A DNA stretch of 64,000 bases from an uncultured Bifidobacterium sp. (GTDB lineage Bacteria > Actinomycetota > Actinomycetes > Actinomycetales > Bifidobacteriaceae), in contig NZ_CALYOY010000003.1 of NCBI RefSeq assembly GCF_945269915.1, forward strand, positions 19,291 through 83,290. The letters are read 5' to 3'. The notes below the pieces were generated by a model. The model saw nothing but the letters and a program-made list of their open reading frames with translations, searched no databases and had not been told where the DNA came from. A program made the translations under genes and the position numbers. This document shows positions 17,009 to 25,604 of the stretch, one piece after another (position 1 is the first letter of the stretch; every line of letters begins with the position of its first letter).

Positions 17009-18724
17009 TCAGACCCTGTCGGCACCGGCCTTGCGAGCGGCCTGCCTGACCTTGACCGAGGTGACCAACCCGACCAGGAGAAGGACCCCGGCGAAGGCCA
17101 TGGCCAACTGGGCACCCTGAGTGAAGCCCTGGGTCAGCGCCTGGGTCACCTGGGGGCCCAGTCCGCCAAGGCGACCGGAGGCACCCTGCATCCTCAAGGA
17201 GGAGATGACGTTGCCGGCCGAGGAACGGACGGACTGGACCAGTCCCCTGGCCGCGCCAGCCGGAAGACCGGGGATGGCATTCAGATGGGCCGGCATGACC
17301 ATGCTGAGGGCTGCGGAGAGGACGGTGCCCGAGACGGCGGCACCCAGGGCCGTGCCCCACTGCCGAATCGTCGACTGGGTGGCGGAGGCCTGGCCGGACT
17401 GGGCCACCGGCACGCCGGACAGGACCAGACTGGTCAGTTGGGCGGAGGCGAAGCCCAGGCCGGTTCCGTAGATGATCAGGGTGATCAGCATGGTCCAGAC
17501 CGGTACGGAACCACGCATGAGCAGGACCGAGGCGACCACCCCGAGAATCTCCATGGCCAGACCGAGCTGGACGGTGCCGCCAGCACCGAGACGGGCGGAG
17601 ACCAGCCGGGCGAGCCCACCGGAGAAGACGGCGCCCAGGGCCATGATGCCCAGGACCGAACCGGCCTGGAGAGGGCTGAGACCGCGGGCATTGATCATAT
17701 AGAGGGGCAGGATGAAGATGACGGCGAACTGGCCGGCGTTGATGATGGCGGCGGTCAGGTTCCCCCATCCGAAGGTGCCGATGGTGAACATGGTCACGTC
17801 AAGGATGATGATGCGGCCCTGCCGCTTGCGGCGCAACTCCACCAGCGTGAAGCAGATCAGGAGGACCAGCCCCACCACCAGGCTGACGGGCACCGGGGAC
17901 ACGGGCGCGTTGACAGACCAGACCAGGGGCCCCAGCACCAGCTTCTTCGAAGGCCTGAACCACCCGTAGGTCTGCCCCTCGATCAGGGCGAAGACCACAA
18001 AGGCCGAGCCAAGCGCCGACAGGAGAATCCCCCTCCAGTCACTGAGCAACCCGAATCGACTGGTGCCGGAAGCCGGCGCGGACCTGGTCTCCGGCACGAA
18101 GGCCATGGAGGTCAGGATGACGATCAGCCCCAGGGGGAGGTTGACCAGGAAGATCCAGCGCCAACCGATCGTGGAGGTGAACAGTCCACCCAGGAAGGGT
18201 CCGACAGCTGCAGCCCCGGACATGACCGCCCCCCAGACCCCGAAGGCGGCGGCCCGGTACCTGCCGCGGAAGGTGGCCGAAACCGAGGAGAGGGTGGAGG
18301 GCATGACCAGGGACCCGCCGATGCCCTGGACGACCCTTGCCGTCAGGAGCCAGGAACCACTCGTGGAGGAGGCCGCCAGCAGGGAACCCAGGACGAAGAT
18401 CACGGTGCCCACCTGGAGCATCCGCTTCCGCCCCACCATGTCACCAAGACGCCCCGCGGGCAGGAGGAGGGCGGCCAGGACGATGCTGTAGAGGGCGGTG
18501 ACCCACTGGGCATCGGTCATGTCGATATGGATGGCATTGATGATGGCCGGTATCGATACGTTGACGATGGAAGAGTCCAGAACGATCATGGCCAGGCCCA
18601 GGGCCAGGACCCAGAGCGCCTTCCATGGTGGTTTCCCGGCAGTGTCCATGGCTCCGACCGGACTGGTCCGGCCTTCCCCTGCGGCCTGGGACCGCTTCCC
18701 CCCAGCAACCTGATCCTGACTCAT
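17009..18724 (-). CDS. MFS drug exporter, DHA2 (EmrB/QacA) family
   Basis: This 571-residue membrane protein has about 14 hydrophobic segments, as expected of the DHA2 drug:proton antiporters. Helix 1 carries LDSSIVNVSIPAI, the family motif D1, followed by the GRLGDMVGRKRML loop (motif A) and a motif C-like stretch around GAAAVGPFLGG. The ATG at 18724 has a G-rich ribosome site (GAGGGG) about seven bases upstream; an upstream frame exists but runs through the promoter. It is divergent from a TetR gene, the usual arrangement for a drug-inducible pump. Substrate is unknown. Confidence 0.92.
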   Translation of the reverse strand: MSQDQVAGGKRSQAAGEGRTSPVGAMDTAGKPPWKALWVLALGLAMIVLDSSIVNVSIPAIINAIHIDMTDAQWVTALYSIVLAALLLPAGRLGDMVGRKRMLQVGTVIFVLGSLLAASSTSGSWLLTARVVQGIGGSLVMPSTLSSVSATFRGRYRAAAFGVWGAVMSGAAAVGPFLGGLFTSTIGWRWIFLVNLPLGLIVILTSMAFVPETRSAPASGTSRFGLLSDWRGILLSALGSAFVVFALIEGQTYGWFRPSKKLVLGPLVWSVNAPVSPVPVSLVVGLVLLICFTLVELRRKRQGRIIILDVTMFTIGTFGWGNLTAAIINAGQFAVIFILPLYMINARGLSPLQAGSVLGIMALGAVFSGGLARLVSARLGAGGTVQLGLAMEILGVVASVLLMRGSVPVWTMLITLIIYGTGLGFASAQLTSLVLSGVPVAQSGQASATQSTIRQWGTALGAAVSGTVLSAALSMVMPAHLNAIPGLPAGAARGLVQSVRSSAGNVISSLRMQGASGRLGGLGPQVTQALTQGFTQGAQLAMAFAGVLLLVGLVTSVKVRQAARKAGADRV

Positions 18725-18811
18725 CCCGTGCCCCCCTCTTTCACCTTCCGGAATCCTTGGAACCTGATGTCCATCCAAGCTTTTCAGTCCCTCCTTCAGG
18801 AACTTTTTGAG

Positions 18812-18840
18812 ACTATACGTCGCGAAAATGTCATTGACAA
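18812..18840 (-). promoter_or_regulatory. Exporter promoter with overlapping palindrome
   Basis: On the minus strand, -35 TTGTCA (18840-18835) and -10 TATAGT (18817-18812) are 17 bases apart, a near-consensus sigma-70 promoter. The palindrome TGTCA-T-TGACA (18829-18839) overlaps the -35 and is the best candidate operator for the divergent TetR protein. Confidence 0.7.
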
Positions 18841-18940
18841 GTCCCGACACGCGCGCTCGCTCAAGGCTGAACCTCGGAATCCGGCCTGGAAGAAACAGGT
18901 AGGTCTCATCAGCATTCGGAGCCAAAGGAATACAACCCGG

Positions 18941-18969
18941 TTGAGTCCACTCCCCTTAGGCCATAGGAT
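18941..18969 (+). promoter_or_regulatory. Promoter of the tetR gene
   Basis: TTGAGT and TAGGAT are separated by 17 bases and lie about 80 bases before the TetR start. The imperfect palindrome CAACC-C-GGTTG immediately precedes and overlaps the -35. Confidence 0.45.
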
Positions 18970-19049
18970 TCCTTACAGAGACCCGGGAAGGCCAGGAGGC
19001 CACAGGGCCGGCAGACACCCGACCCCCGAATCACAACCCGAGGAGGACC

Positions 19050-19868
19050 ATGCCGAAAATCGAGGAAGCCAGCCTGGACGAGCATCGTTCCAGGACCCGC
19101 TCGCGCATCCTTGCAGCCGCCGAGCGCATCCTCAGAACCTCGGGACGGGGCGGGCTGACCATGGCGGCGGTCAGCAGGCAGGCGGGCATGGCGCGAAACT
19201 CGCTCTACCGGTACGCCGCCGATACCGACCAGCTCTGCGACATGGTCCTGGAGGTCCACCTGCCCGTCTGGGCCCAGGCCCTGACCAAGGCTCTGGCCCG
19301 GGCCGGAACCGCGGAGGAGGTCATCCTGGCCTGGACCCGGACCAATCTTGTTCAGGCCGGCCGACATGGCCACAGTTGGCTGATGAACCTCTACACGGAC
19401 GGCAACGACACCCAGTTCCGGCGGTCCTTCCTCTACGGGCAGCCTTTCGACCGGGGGCAGGACCAGACCAAACCGTCCGACCTGACCACAGATGCCATGG
19501 TGGACTTCCATCGACAGGTGAACCAACCCCTGATCGACGCCTGGCAATCCCTGAGGCCCGACGATGCCAGAACCGGCGTGGAGGTCACCCGGGGCATTGT
19601 CCAATCCGGCATGCGGCTGATTGACGCCCTGGACAACCGGGAGGGGGAACCCGATCCGAAGATGGTCTCCACCATCATCGAAGACATCACCGAGGCCACA
19701 CGAGCCGTGATAGTGGCATTGTCCAAGAAGCAGACCGAAACCGGGCGGAACGATCAAAGAACCCTGGCGGACCCGATCAGGCAGACGGATCAGCGAAGCC
19801 GGGCAGTCAGGACGAACGGGGACCGCCGGACAAACCAGGCGAACCCATGCAAGGACATGAACTCATGA
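19050..19868 (+). CDS. TetR family transcriptional regulator
   Basis: The N-terminus has a TetR-type helix-turn-helix (RSRILAAAERILRTSG, then LTMAAVSRQAGMARNSLYRY at about 35-58). The rest is the helical ligand and dimer domain. At 272 residues it is longer than the usual 190-220; the last 40 residues are a polar Q/R/N-rich tail that runs into the next gene. It is divergent from the exporter and probably represses it. AGGAGG lies five bases before the ATG at 19050. Its stop overlaps the start of yccF (ATGA). Confidence 0.88.
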   Translation: MPKIEEASLDEHRSRTRSRILAAAERILRTSGRGGLTMAAVSRQAGMARNSLYRYAADTDQLCDMVLEVHLPVWAQALTKALARAGTAEEVILAWTRTNLVQAGRHGHSWLMNLYTDGNDTQFRRSFLYGQPFDRGQDQTKPSDLTTDAMVDFHRQVNQPLIDAWQSLRPDDARTGVEVTRGIVQSGMRLIDALDNREGEPDPKMVSTIIEDITEATRAVIVALSKKQTETGRNDQRTLADPIRQTDQRSRAVRTNGDRRTNQANPCKDMNS

Positions 19869-20224
19869 AACTCTTGGGCAACATCATCTGGCTCATTCTG
19901 GGCGGCCTGGTCATCTCATTGATCTGGGCCCTCATCGGCATCATTCTCTGCCTTACCATCATCGGCATCCCACTGGGGTCCCAGGCCTTCAAAATGGCCG
20001 GACTGACCCTGGCGCCCTTCGGCCATTCCGTCGTCTACGGGGGGCAGGTCGGATCCACCCTGGCCAACCTGCTCTGGCTGGTCCTGGGAGGCTGGTGGTT
20101 GGCTCTGACCTACTTCACGGCCGGTCTCCTCAACCTCATCACCATCGTCGGCATCCCCTTCGGTCTCCAGTCCTTCAAGATGGCCAAATTGGCCCTGATG
20201 CCCTTCGGGGCCGTCATCCTCTGA
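19865..20224 (+). CDS. YccF domain-containing inner membrane protein
   Basis: This 119-residue protein has two similar halves, each with a hydrophobic stretch and the repeated pattern IIGIPLGSQAFKMAGLTLAPFG / IVGIPFGLQSFKMAKLALMPFG in shortened form. That duplicated pattern is the hallmark of the YccF family, whose function is unknown. About four hydrophobic segments are visible. It overlaps the tetR stop by four bases, with AAGGA nine bases before the ATG, so the two are coupled. A slightly longer start at 19847 is possible. Confidence 0.85.
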   Translation: MKLLGNIIWLILGGLVISLIWALIGIILCLTIIGIPLGSQAFKMAGLTLAPFGHSVVYGGQVGSTLANLLWLVLGGWWLALTYFTAGLLNLITIVGIPFGLQSFKMAKLALMPFGAVIL

Positions 20225-20276
20225 CCAGGTGGCGACCAGGGCCGGGGCGTCGTGCAGTCATGAAAGAATCAAGTGT

Positions 20277-20816
20277 ATGACTACCATCATCATGCACACA
20301 TCAGAAGGCGACATCCGCCTCGACCTCTTTGACGACCAGGCCCCCAAGACCGTGGCCAACTTCCTGGACCTGGCCCTGGGCAGGAAAGCCTGGACGGACC
20401 CGGAGACCGGGAAGGAGCGGAAGGACCCCTTCTACGACGGCCTGACCTTCCACCGTATCATCAAGGACTTCATGATCCAGGGCGGCTGCCCCCTGGGCAC
20501 CGGCACCGGCGGCCCCGGGTACGAGTTCGATGACGAGATCGATCCCTCCCTGACCTTCGACCAGCCCTACAAGCTGGCCATGGCCAACGCCGGACTCCGC
20601 CGCGACCCCGCCACCGGACAGGCCCGCGGCACCAACGGATCCCAGTTCTTCATCACCACGGTCCCCACCCCCTGGCTGGACGGCCACCACACGATCTTCG
20701 GCCAGGTGGCCGATGAGGATTCCAGGCAGGTTGTCGACAAGCTTGATGCCCTGGCCACCGACTCCGGCGACCGCCCCCAGGAACCGGTCTTCATCAACGG
20801 CATCGAAGTGCTCTGA
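20277..20816 (+). CDS. Peptidyl-prolyl cis-trans isomerase, cyclophilin type
   Basis: This 179-residue cytoplasmic cyclophilin isomerises proline bonds. It begins TTIIMHTSEGDIRLDLF and shows the family signature FHRIIKDFMIQGGCP with the catalytic arginine, then GTNGSQFFITT and HTIFGQV. There is no signal peptide. The start at 20277 fits the family length; it lacks a strong ribosome site. It lies 52 bases downstream of yccF and may be read from the same transcript. Confidence 0.95.
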   Translation: MTTIIMHTSEGDIRLDLFDDQAPKTVANFLDLALGRKAWTDPETGKERKDPFYDGLTFHRIIKDFMIQGGCPLGTGTGGPGYEFDDEIDPSLTFDQPYKLAMANAGLRRDPATGQARGTNGSQFFITTVPTPWLDGHHTIFGQVADEDSRQVVDKLDALATDSGDRPQEPVFINGIEVL

Positions 20817-20831
20817 GCCGGCGGTCCGGGC

Positions 20832-21323
20832 ATGGCTTCCAAGACGATACCAAGCAAGTACAAGCCCGGCACCCGCAGCTACACCATGTCCCGCATCAGG
20901 GGCAAGGAGACCTCCATCGAGCGCCAGGTCCGGTCCTACCTCTTCGCCCGCGGACTTCGTTTCCGCAAGAACGACAAGAGGTACCCGGGCCACCCCGATG
21001 TGGTCCTGCCCAAATGGAGGGCCATGGTCTTCGTCAACGGTTGCTTCTGGCACATGCATGAGGGCTGTGCCAAATTCTCCATTCCCAAGTCCAACGTCGA
21101 ATTCTGGACCACCAAGCTGACAAGGAATCGTCAGCGTGACCTGGAGCAGGGTCGCAAACTGCGTGCCATGGGGTGGAGGGTCTTCACGGTCTGGGAGTGC
21201 CAGCTGGATGCCGCCCACAGCAAGAAGACCCTGAACGACCTGTATGAAGCCCTCACCGACCCCGGTCGAATCGGGGAGACCGACGAGGCGGACGATCCCA
21301 ACAAAGGAGTCAAGGATGAGTAG
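20832..21323 (+). CDS. vsr: Very short patch repair endonuclease (orphan)
   Basis: Vsr nicks DNA at T:G mismatches created when 5-methylcytosine deaminates. The 163-residue protein has the family core MSRIRGKETSIE, then RYPGHPDVVLPKW with the metal-binding D56, NGCFWHMHEGC with H74 and the zinc ligands, and KLTRNRQRD. Such genes usually sit next to a C5-cytosine methyltransferase; none is in this window. It overlaps the following oxidoreductase gene by eight bases. It starts 15 bases after the cyclophilin stop. Confidence 0.93.
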   Translation: MASKTIPSKYKPGTRSYTMSRIRGKETSIERQVRSYLFARGLRFRKNDKRYPGHPDVVLPKWRAMVFVNGCFWHMHEGCAKFSIPKSNVEFWTTKLTRNRQRDLEQGRKLRAMGWRVFTVWECQLDAAHSKKTLNDLYEALTDPGRIGETDEADDPNKGVKDE

Positions 21324-22362
21324 ATTGAACGGCAAACGTCAGGAAGCCGAGCAGAAGGGGATTCGCGTCAAAGTGGCCATTCTCGGGGCCGGGCGGATAG
21401 CCCACTCCCTGGCGAAGACCCTGGTCATGATGACCATGGACGAGCGGTACAGCCACCTGATAGCCCCCTATGCAGTGGCCGCCAGGAGCGGCGAGCGCGC
21501 CAGGGCCTTCGCGGCCCAGTACGGATTCGAGCGCTCCTACGGCTCGTATCAGGAGCTTCTGGAGGATTCCGATGTGGATCTGGTCTACATCGCCACCCCC
21601 CACAACCTGCATGCCGAACAGGCCATAGCCTGCATGAAGGCCGGCAAGAACGTGCTGGTCGAAAAGTCATTCACAGCCAACGCATCACAGGCCAGGCAGG
21701 TCCTGAAGACCTCACGGGAGACCGGGCTCCTCTGCACCGAGGCCATCTGGACCAGGTACATGCCCTCACGCTCGATCATCGACCAGGTCGTGGCCTCGGG
21801 AGACCTGGGTACCGTGCAGACGGTAACCGGAAACCTCGGCTATGTAACCACCGGCAAGGCCAGGATGACGGACCCCGCCCTGGCCGGCGGCGCCCTCCTG
21901 GATGTGGGTGTCTACCCGCTCAACTTCATCGACATGGTCATGGGGCCCAAGCCCATCGAGCGAATCAGCACGGATTGGGTCCGCAGTCCCGAGGGGGTCG
22001 ACAGCCAGAATTCCATGACCCTGTTCTACCGGGATGGGTCCATGGGGGCCGCGACCAGTTCCATGGTCTCCGACAGCGACCGGTTCGGTTCCGTCTGGGG
22101 AAGCAGGGGGTACCTCATGTGCGGAAACATCAACAACGTGGAATCCCTGGACCTCTATAATTCCGACCACAGGCTGACACGCAGCTACCCCATCCCCGCC
22201 CAGCTGACCGGATATGAATATGAGGTGGCCAGCTCAGCGGAAGCCATCCTGGACGGAAAGACCGAGTGCCCGGAGATGCCCCACCAGGACACCCTGCGCA
22301 TCATGGAGCTGATGGATTCCATTCGCCACCAGTGGGGACTTGTCTATCCCTTCGAGGCCTGA
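21316..22362 (+). CDS. Gfo/Idh/MocA family NAD(P)-dependent oxidoreductase
   Basis: This 348-residue protein starts with a Rossmann fold (VAILGAGRIAHSLAKT) and has the dinucleotide-site sequence VEKSFTAN at about residue 115, where the family normally has EKP. The C-terminal alpha/beta substrate domain follows. The family oxidises sugars, inositols or trans-dihydrodiols; the substrate is not predictable. AAAGGAG lies six bases before the ATG at 21316. It overlaps vsr by eight bases but is unlikely to be functionally linked. It converges on a phosphatase pseudogene. Confidence 0.9.
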   Translation: MSRLNGKRQEAEQKGIRVKVAILGAGRIAHSLAKTLVMMTMDERYSHLIAPYAVAARSGERARAFAAQYGFERSYGSYQELLEDSDVDLVYIATPHNLHAEQAIACMKAGKNVLVEKSFTANASQARQVLKTSRETGLLCTEAIWTRYMPSRSIIDQVVASGDLGTVQTVTGNLGYVTTGKARMTDPALAGGALLDVGVYPLNFIDMVMGPKPIERISTDWVRSPEGVDSQNSMTLFYRDGSMGAATSSMVSDSDRFGSVWGSRGYLMCGNINNVESLDLYNSDHRLTRSYPIPAQLTGYEYEVASSAEAILDGKTECPEMPHQDTLRIMELMDSIRHQWGLVYPFEA

Positions 22363-22384
22363 CCAACCTCCGGGGCGGGGTCAC

Positions 22385-22943
22385 TCACTTGATGCGGCGG
22401 CACTGCCCTCCCCCCTCAACCAGATAGGCCTTCCTGGCCAGACCGGTCATCAGGGCATCGAAACCGCTGCCGTTGCGGAAGAAATCAATCACGGTGCCCC
22501 TCCCCGACCATCTCAAGGAAGTGAACGGGGCTTGCCCGGGCCGAAGTCGAGGTGTCCGACCTCCAAGGTCCCCTGGTCAAGGGTGGATCCGATGCACCCG
22601 CCCACACCCAGGCGCCGGCAGGCCTCTCCAACAGGAAGGTCAAAACCTGCCGGCAGCACGACGTCGTCCTCCCGGGGCCGGTACCGATCCATGACCCTGT
22701 GCATGTTCCGATCCCAGAATTCCCCGACCAGCCCGTCCATATCAAAACCGGGTCCGGAGGTCAACCGGCGCATGGCCCGTCCAGTTCTTCCTGGGCCGTC
22801 CTTCCCGACCTGTACCTGAGCGCGAAATACATGGCGGTGGGCGCAGAACCCGGCCAGGCCGCCATACCGGTACAGGGTGAGGAAGCGGAAGTCGGGCAGG
22901 CTCTCACCATCGTGAAGGTCACGTCGGAATCCAGTACCCGCAT
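22385..22943 (-). pseudogene. HAD-IB (SerB-like) phosphatase relic, two frameshifts
   Basis: Reading from the ATG at 22943, MRVLDSDVTF carries a DxDxT HAD nucleophile motif. The frame is lost near 22913, where one base appears to be missing, and continues in another frame through SLPDFRFLTLYRYGG, DMDGLVGEFWDR and DDVVLPAGFDLPVGEACRRL, which resembles motif II of subfamily IB. A second shift near 22520 leads to IDFFRNGSGFDALM and ARKAYLVEGG, where the usual GDSxxD motif IV reads NGSGFD. The stop is at 22385. Three frames in sequence and the altered motif argue for a decayed gene rather than one sequencing error. Confidence 0.62.
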
Positions 22944-23274
22944 ACCGACGTTTCCGCTCCCGTCCGCAAAACGAAGCGAACCATATCGTGGAGTAATGAC
23001 AGCAAAGAAACCAAGATCACCGATGCTGTCAAAAGACGGGAAATCGGCTCCCCCCATACGAATACCCGCCTTATCACACGAGGCCAAATGATTAGGCCGC
23101 TTTGCAATCAATTGAATATTGCAATTTTGGTTCCATGATATGTACTATGGTTCCTGGTTCTGCTTGTTCCCACATGAAACAAGGGGCATGCCCGGGCAGG
23201 TGCGGAACACGAAGGGGAGCATGAAATCTATGCCGGTTTGATGCTCGCATTGGCTAGGGAAAGGCAACGGAACG
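22944..23274. other. Intergenic region upstream of marR
   Basis: About 330 bases, AT-rich around 23100-23160, with the marR promoter and palindrome annotated separately. No intact gene was seen. Open frames antisense to marR or running into the phosphatase relic have no coding character. Confidence 0.5.
23103..23148 (+). promoter_or_regulatory. marR promoter and candidate operator
   Basis: The inverted repeat TGCAAT-N9-ATTGCA (23103-23123) overlaps a possible -35 TTGCAA (23119-23124); TACTAT (23143-23148) follows after 18 bases as the -10. The word TGGTTCC occurs at 23128-23134 and again at 23148-23154. Confidence 0.45.
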
Positions 23275-23715
23275 ATGCTCAAGAAAAAGCAATACCATAA
23301 CCTCAGCGGTTGCATTGCCGGCATTTACAGGCATTCCAAGAACGATATCAACAGGTATGTCATGGACAACGGCATCAGGGGGACGCAAAGCGACCTGATC
23401 ATGTATCTCTATGACCACCCGGGACTGAGCCAACGGCAGATTGCCCGTGATCTTAGCGTGGACCCCAGCCTGCTCGCCCGGGACCTGAAGACTCTGACCG
23501 ACCAGGGTCTGGTGAGCCGCGAACAGAATCCCGCCGACCGCAGAGTCAACATCATCGCCCTGACCCGTGAGGGAGCCGATATGGCCCGGGACAGGATCAA
23601 GGCCATCAACAACTGGTGGGTCGAACTCTTCGAGCAGAATCCCCAGATCGACCCACAGGGCTTCCACGATGAACTACGTTGCGTGTACAACCGGCTTCTG
23701 GCTACAGATGTCTGA
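23275..23715 (+). CDS. MarR family transcriptional regulator
   Basis: This 146-residue protein has the MarR winged-helix core: TQSDLIMYLYDHPGLSQRQIA, then SLLARDLKTLTDQGLVSRE and the wing NPADRRVNIIALT with the conserved D-R pair. Helices at both ends would form the dimer. No transporter or enzyme gene is co-directional and adjacent; the neighbours are a phosphatase relic upstream and a terminator downstream. An upstream AT-rich palindrome suggests autoregulation. The ATG at 23275 has GGAACG as a weak ribosome site. Confidence 0.92.
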   Translation: MLKKKQYHNLSGCIAGIYRHSKNDINRYVMDNGIRGTQSDLIMYLYDHPGLSQRQIARDLSVDPSLLARDLKTLTDQGLVSREQNPADRRVNIIALTREGADMARDRIKAINNWWVELFEQNPQIDPQGFHDELRCVYNRLLATDV

Positions 23716-23734
23716 TATTTCCCTGGTCTGATCA

Positions 23735-23776
23735 ATGGCTGTGCCCCGATTCCTTTCCGGGTCGGGGCACAGCCAT
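23735..23776. terminator. Terminator between marR and rarA (convergent)
   Basis: A perfect 15-bp stem (ATGGCTGTGCCCCGA and its complement) with a 12-base loop starts 20 bases after the marR stop. No U-run follows. It may serve both convergent genes, although the rarA stop is about 115 bases away. Confidence 0.75.
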
Positions 23777-23891
23777 ACCCGTTGCACCGGTTGAGGAACA
23801 TGATGGTCAGGTGCCTGGAGGGAAACGGCCCACGCATGAGCCGACCAGCATGGTGAAGAGCCGTGCCGCATGCAGATTCCGTTGCTTTCCT

Positions 23892-25283
23892 TTACCCCTC
23901 ATGGGATTCGTCCGGTGAATCACCGGCTTGGTCCAGTATCCGTCTGATGGCCGCCAGGCGGGGCCCCAACTGGTGCTCGTATCCGCGATCGTTGGGGTGG
24001 TAATACCGCCGCCCGACCAGGCCGTCCGGCATGTACTGCTGGGGTGCCACGGCCCCCGGGGCATCATGGGCATACTGGTAACCCTCGTGGTTGCCCCACT
24101 GCTTCATCAGCTTGGTGGGAGCGTTGCGCAGGTGGAGGGGAACCGGACCTGTCCTGCCTGCATCCACATCGGCCAGGGCCTCATTGATGGCCATATAGCT
24201 GGCGTTGGATTTGGGGGCCGTGGCGACCGCTATGACAGCCTCAGCCAGAATGAGCCGGGCCTCGGGCATCCCCACCATGGCCACGGCCTGGGCCGCCGCC
24301 ACCGTTACCTGCAGGACCTCCGGGGAGGCCATACCGACCTCCTCGGCCGAGGCGATCATGATCCTCCTGGCGATGAAGCGGGGGTCCTCCCCCGCCCTGA
24401 TCATCCTGGCCAGGTAGTGCAGGGCCGCGTCAACATCCGACCCCCGCATGGATTTGATGAATGCCGAGGCCACGTCGTAGTGGTCATCGCCCTTCTTGTC
24501 GTATCTGACCGTCGCCACGTCCATGACCGAGGAGACCACGTCCGCGGTGATGACCGGGCGGCGGGCACTTTTGGCCCGGGTCTTGCCCTCGGTGACGGCA
24601 CCAGCCGCCGCCTCCAGGATGGTCAGGGACCGGCGCGCGTCCCCTCCGGCGAAGCGGACGATCTGGTCCAAGGCCGCAGGATCAAGTCGAACCTGATCCT
24701 TGAGTCCCCGCTCGTCCTTCAGGGCCCGTTCAATCAGGGTCCTGATGTCCTCCTCATCCAGGGCCTCCAACTTCACCACCACGGATCGGGAAAGCAGGGG
24801 GGAGATGACCGAAAAACTGGGGTTCTCGGTCGTGGCGGCGATCAGGGTCACGTCACGGTTCTCCACACTGGGCAGGAGGGCATCCTGCTGGGACTTGGAG
24901 AACCGGTGGACCTCGTCGATGAAGAGAACCGTCTCCTGACCCCGGCTTACCAGGCGGTCCCGGGCCTGGGCGATGACGTCGCGCACCTCACGGACCCCGG
25001 AGGTGACGGCTGAGAGCTCCTCGAAATGCCGACCTGACTGACCGGCGACGATGTAGGCCAGGGTGGTCTTGCCTACACCGGGAGGCCCGAAGAGGATGAT
25101 CGAGCTTGGGGCGGTCAGCCTGTTGACCGGATCCGCCTGGGCCAGTCGTTCCAGGGGCGTGCCCGGGGCGATGACCTTGTCCTGCCCGACCACCTGGTCA
25201 AGCTTGGTGGGGCGCATCCTGACGGCCAGGGGCAGGGTATGGTCCTGTGGCGGATCCGCCACCTGGAACAGATCATCTACCAT
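23892..25283 (-). CDS. rarA: Replication-associated recombination protein A (RarA/MgsA) AAA+ ATPase
   Basis: RarA acts at stalled replication forks and is related to clamp-loader subunits. The 463-residue protein has Walker A GPPGVGKTTLAYIVA near residue 60, Walker B LFIDEVHRFSKSQQD, sensor 1 TTENPSF, and the C-terminal tetramerisation part with YQYAHDAPGAV and QQYMPD. The ATG at 25283 has AAGGAGG seven bases before it. It is divergent from an amino-acid transporter and converges on marR. Confidence 0.95.
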   Translation of the reverse strand: MVDDLFQVADPPQDHTLPLAVRMRPTKLDQVVGQDKVIAPGTPLERLAQADPVNRLTAPSSIILFGPPGVGKTTLAYIVAGQSGRHFEELSAVTSGVREVRDVIAQARDRLVSRGQETVLFIDEVHRFSKSQQDALLPSVENRDVTLIAATTENPSFSVISPLLSRSVVVKLEALDEEDIRTLIERALKDERGLKDQVRLDPAALDQIVRFAGGDARRSLTILEAAAGAVTEGKTRAKSARRPVITADVVSSVMDVATVRYDKKGDDHYDVASAFIKSMRGSDVDAALHYLARMIRAGEDPRFIARRIMIASAEEVGMASPEVLQVTVAAAQAVAMVGMPEARLILAEAVIAVATAPKSNASYMAINEALADVDAGRTGPVPLHLRNAPTKLMKQWGNHEGYQYAHDAPGAVAPQQYMPDGLVGRRYYHPNDRGYEHQLGPRLAAIRRILDQAGDSPDESHEG

Positions 25284-25604
25284 GAAAGTCCTCCTTGTAC
25301 ACTGACCGCATCCAAGCACCGATACTGCCCTCCAGCATAGGACGGGCCGCAGGCAGACCGACGAGAACCGGGGACGGTATGGACGAACAACAAGACTCAT
25401 CGCCTTACGCGAATTCAACGGTTCGTAACCATCGGCGAGTACAGTATTGTTCGACTTCACAGGCGGGACCAATGCCTTGATGCGACTTGTGTCGTGCCCG
25501 GACCCCTATACCGGGTGGACCATGCTGTGAGACACGTCTTGAAACGCACGGTTTCGTATCCATGCCCCCGATGGGGCAAGAACAGACAGGAAGGGATGCA
25601 CGTG
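25284..25604. other. Divergent intergenic region, rarA and amino-acid transporter
   Basis: About 320 bases that must hold both promoters. I see the inverted repeat TTACG-N14-CGTAA near 25404-25427 but no promoter pair of good match and spacing. No gene was found. Confidence 0.4.

Noticed and set aside
16663..17049. A 128-codon plus-strand frame in the nadE-exporter gap
   Set aside because: Low complexity, no ribosome site, and it overlaps both flanking genes in antisense.
17285..19624. A 779-codon plus-strand frame across the exporter, its promoter and tetR
   Set aside because: It is antisense to a 14-helix transporter, runs through a near-consensus promoter and has the D/G/Q/H-rich composition of a shadow frame.
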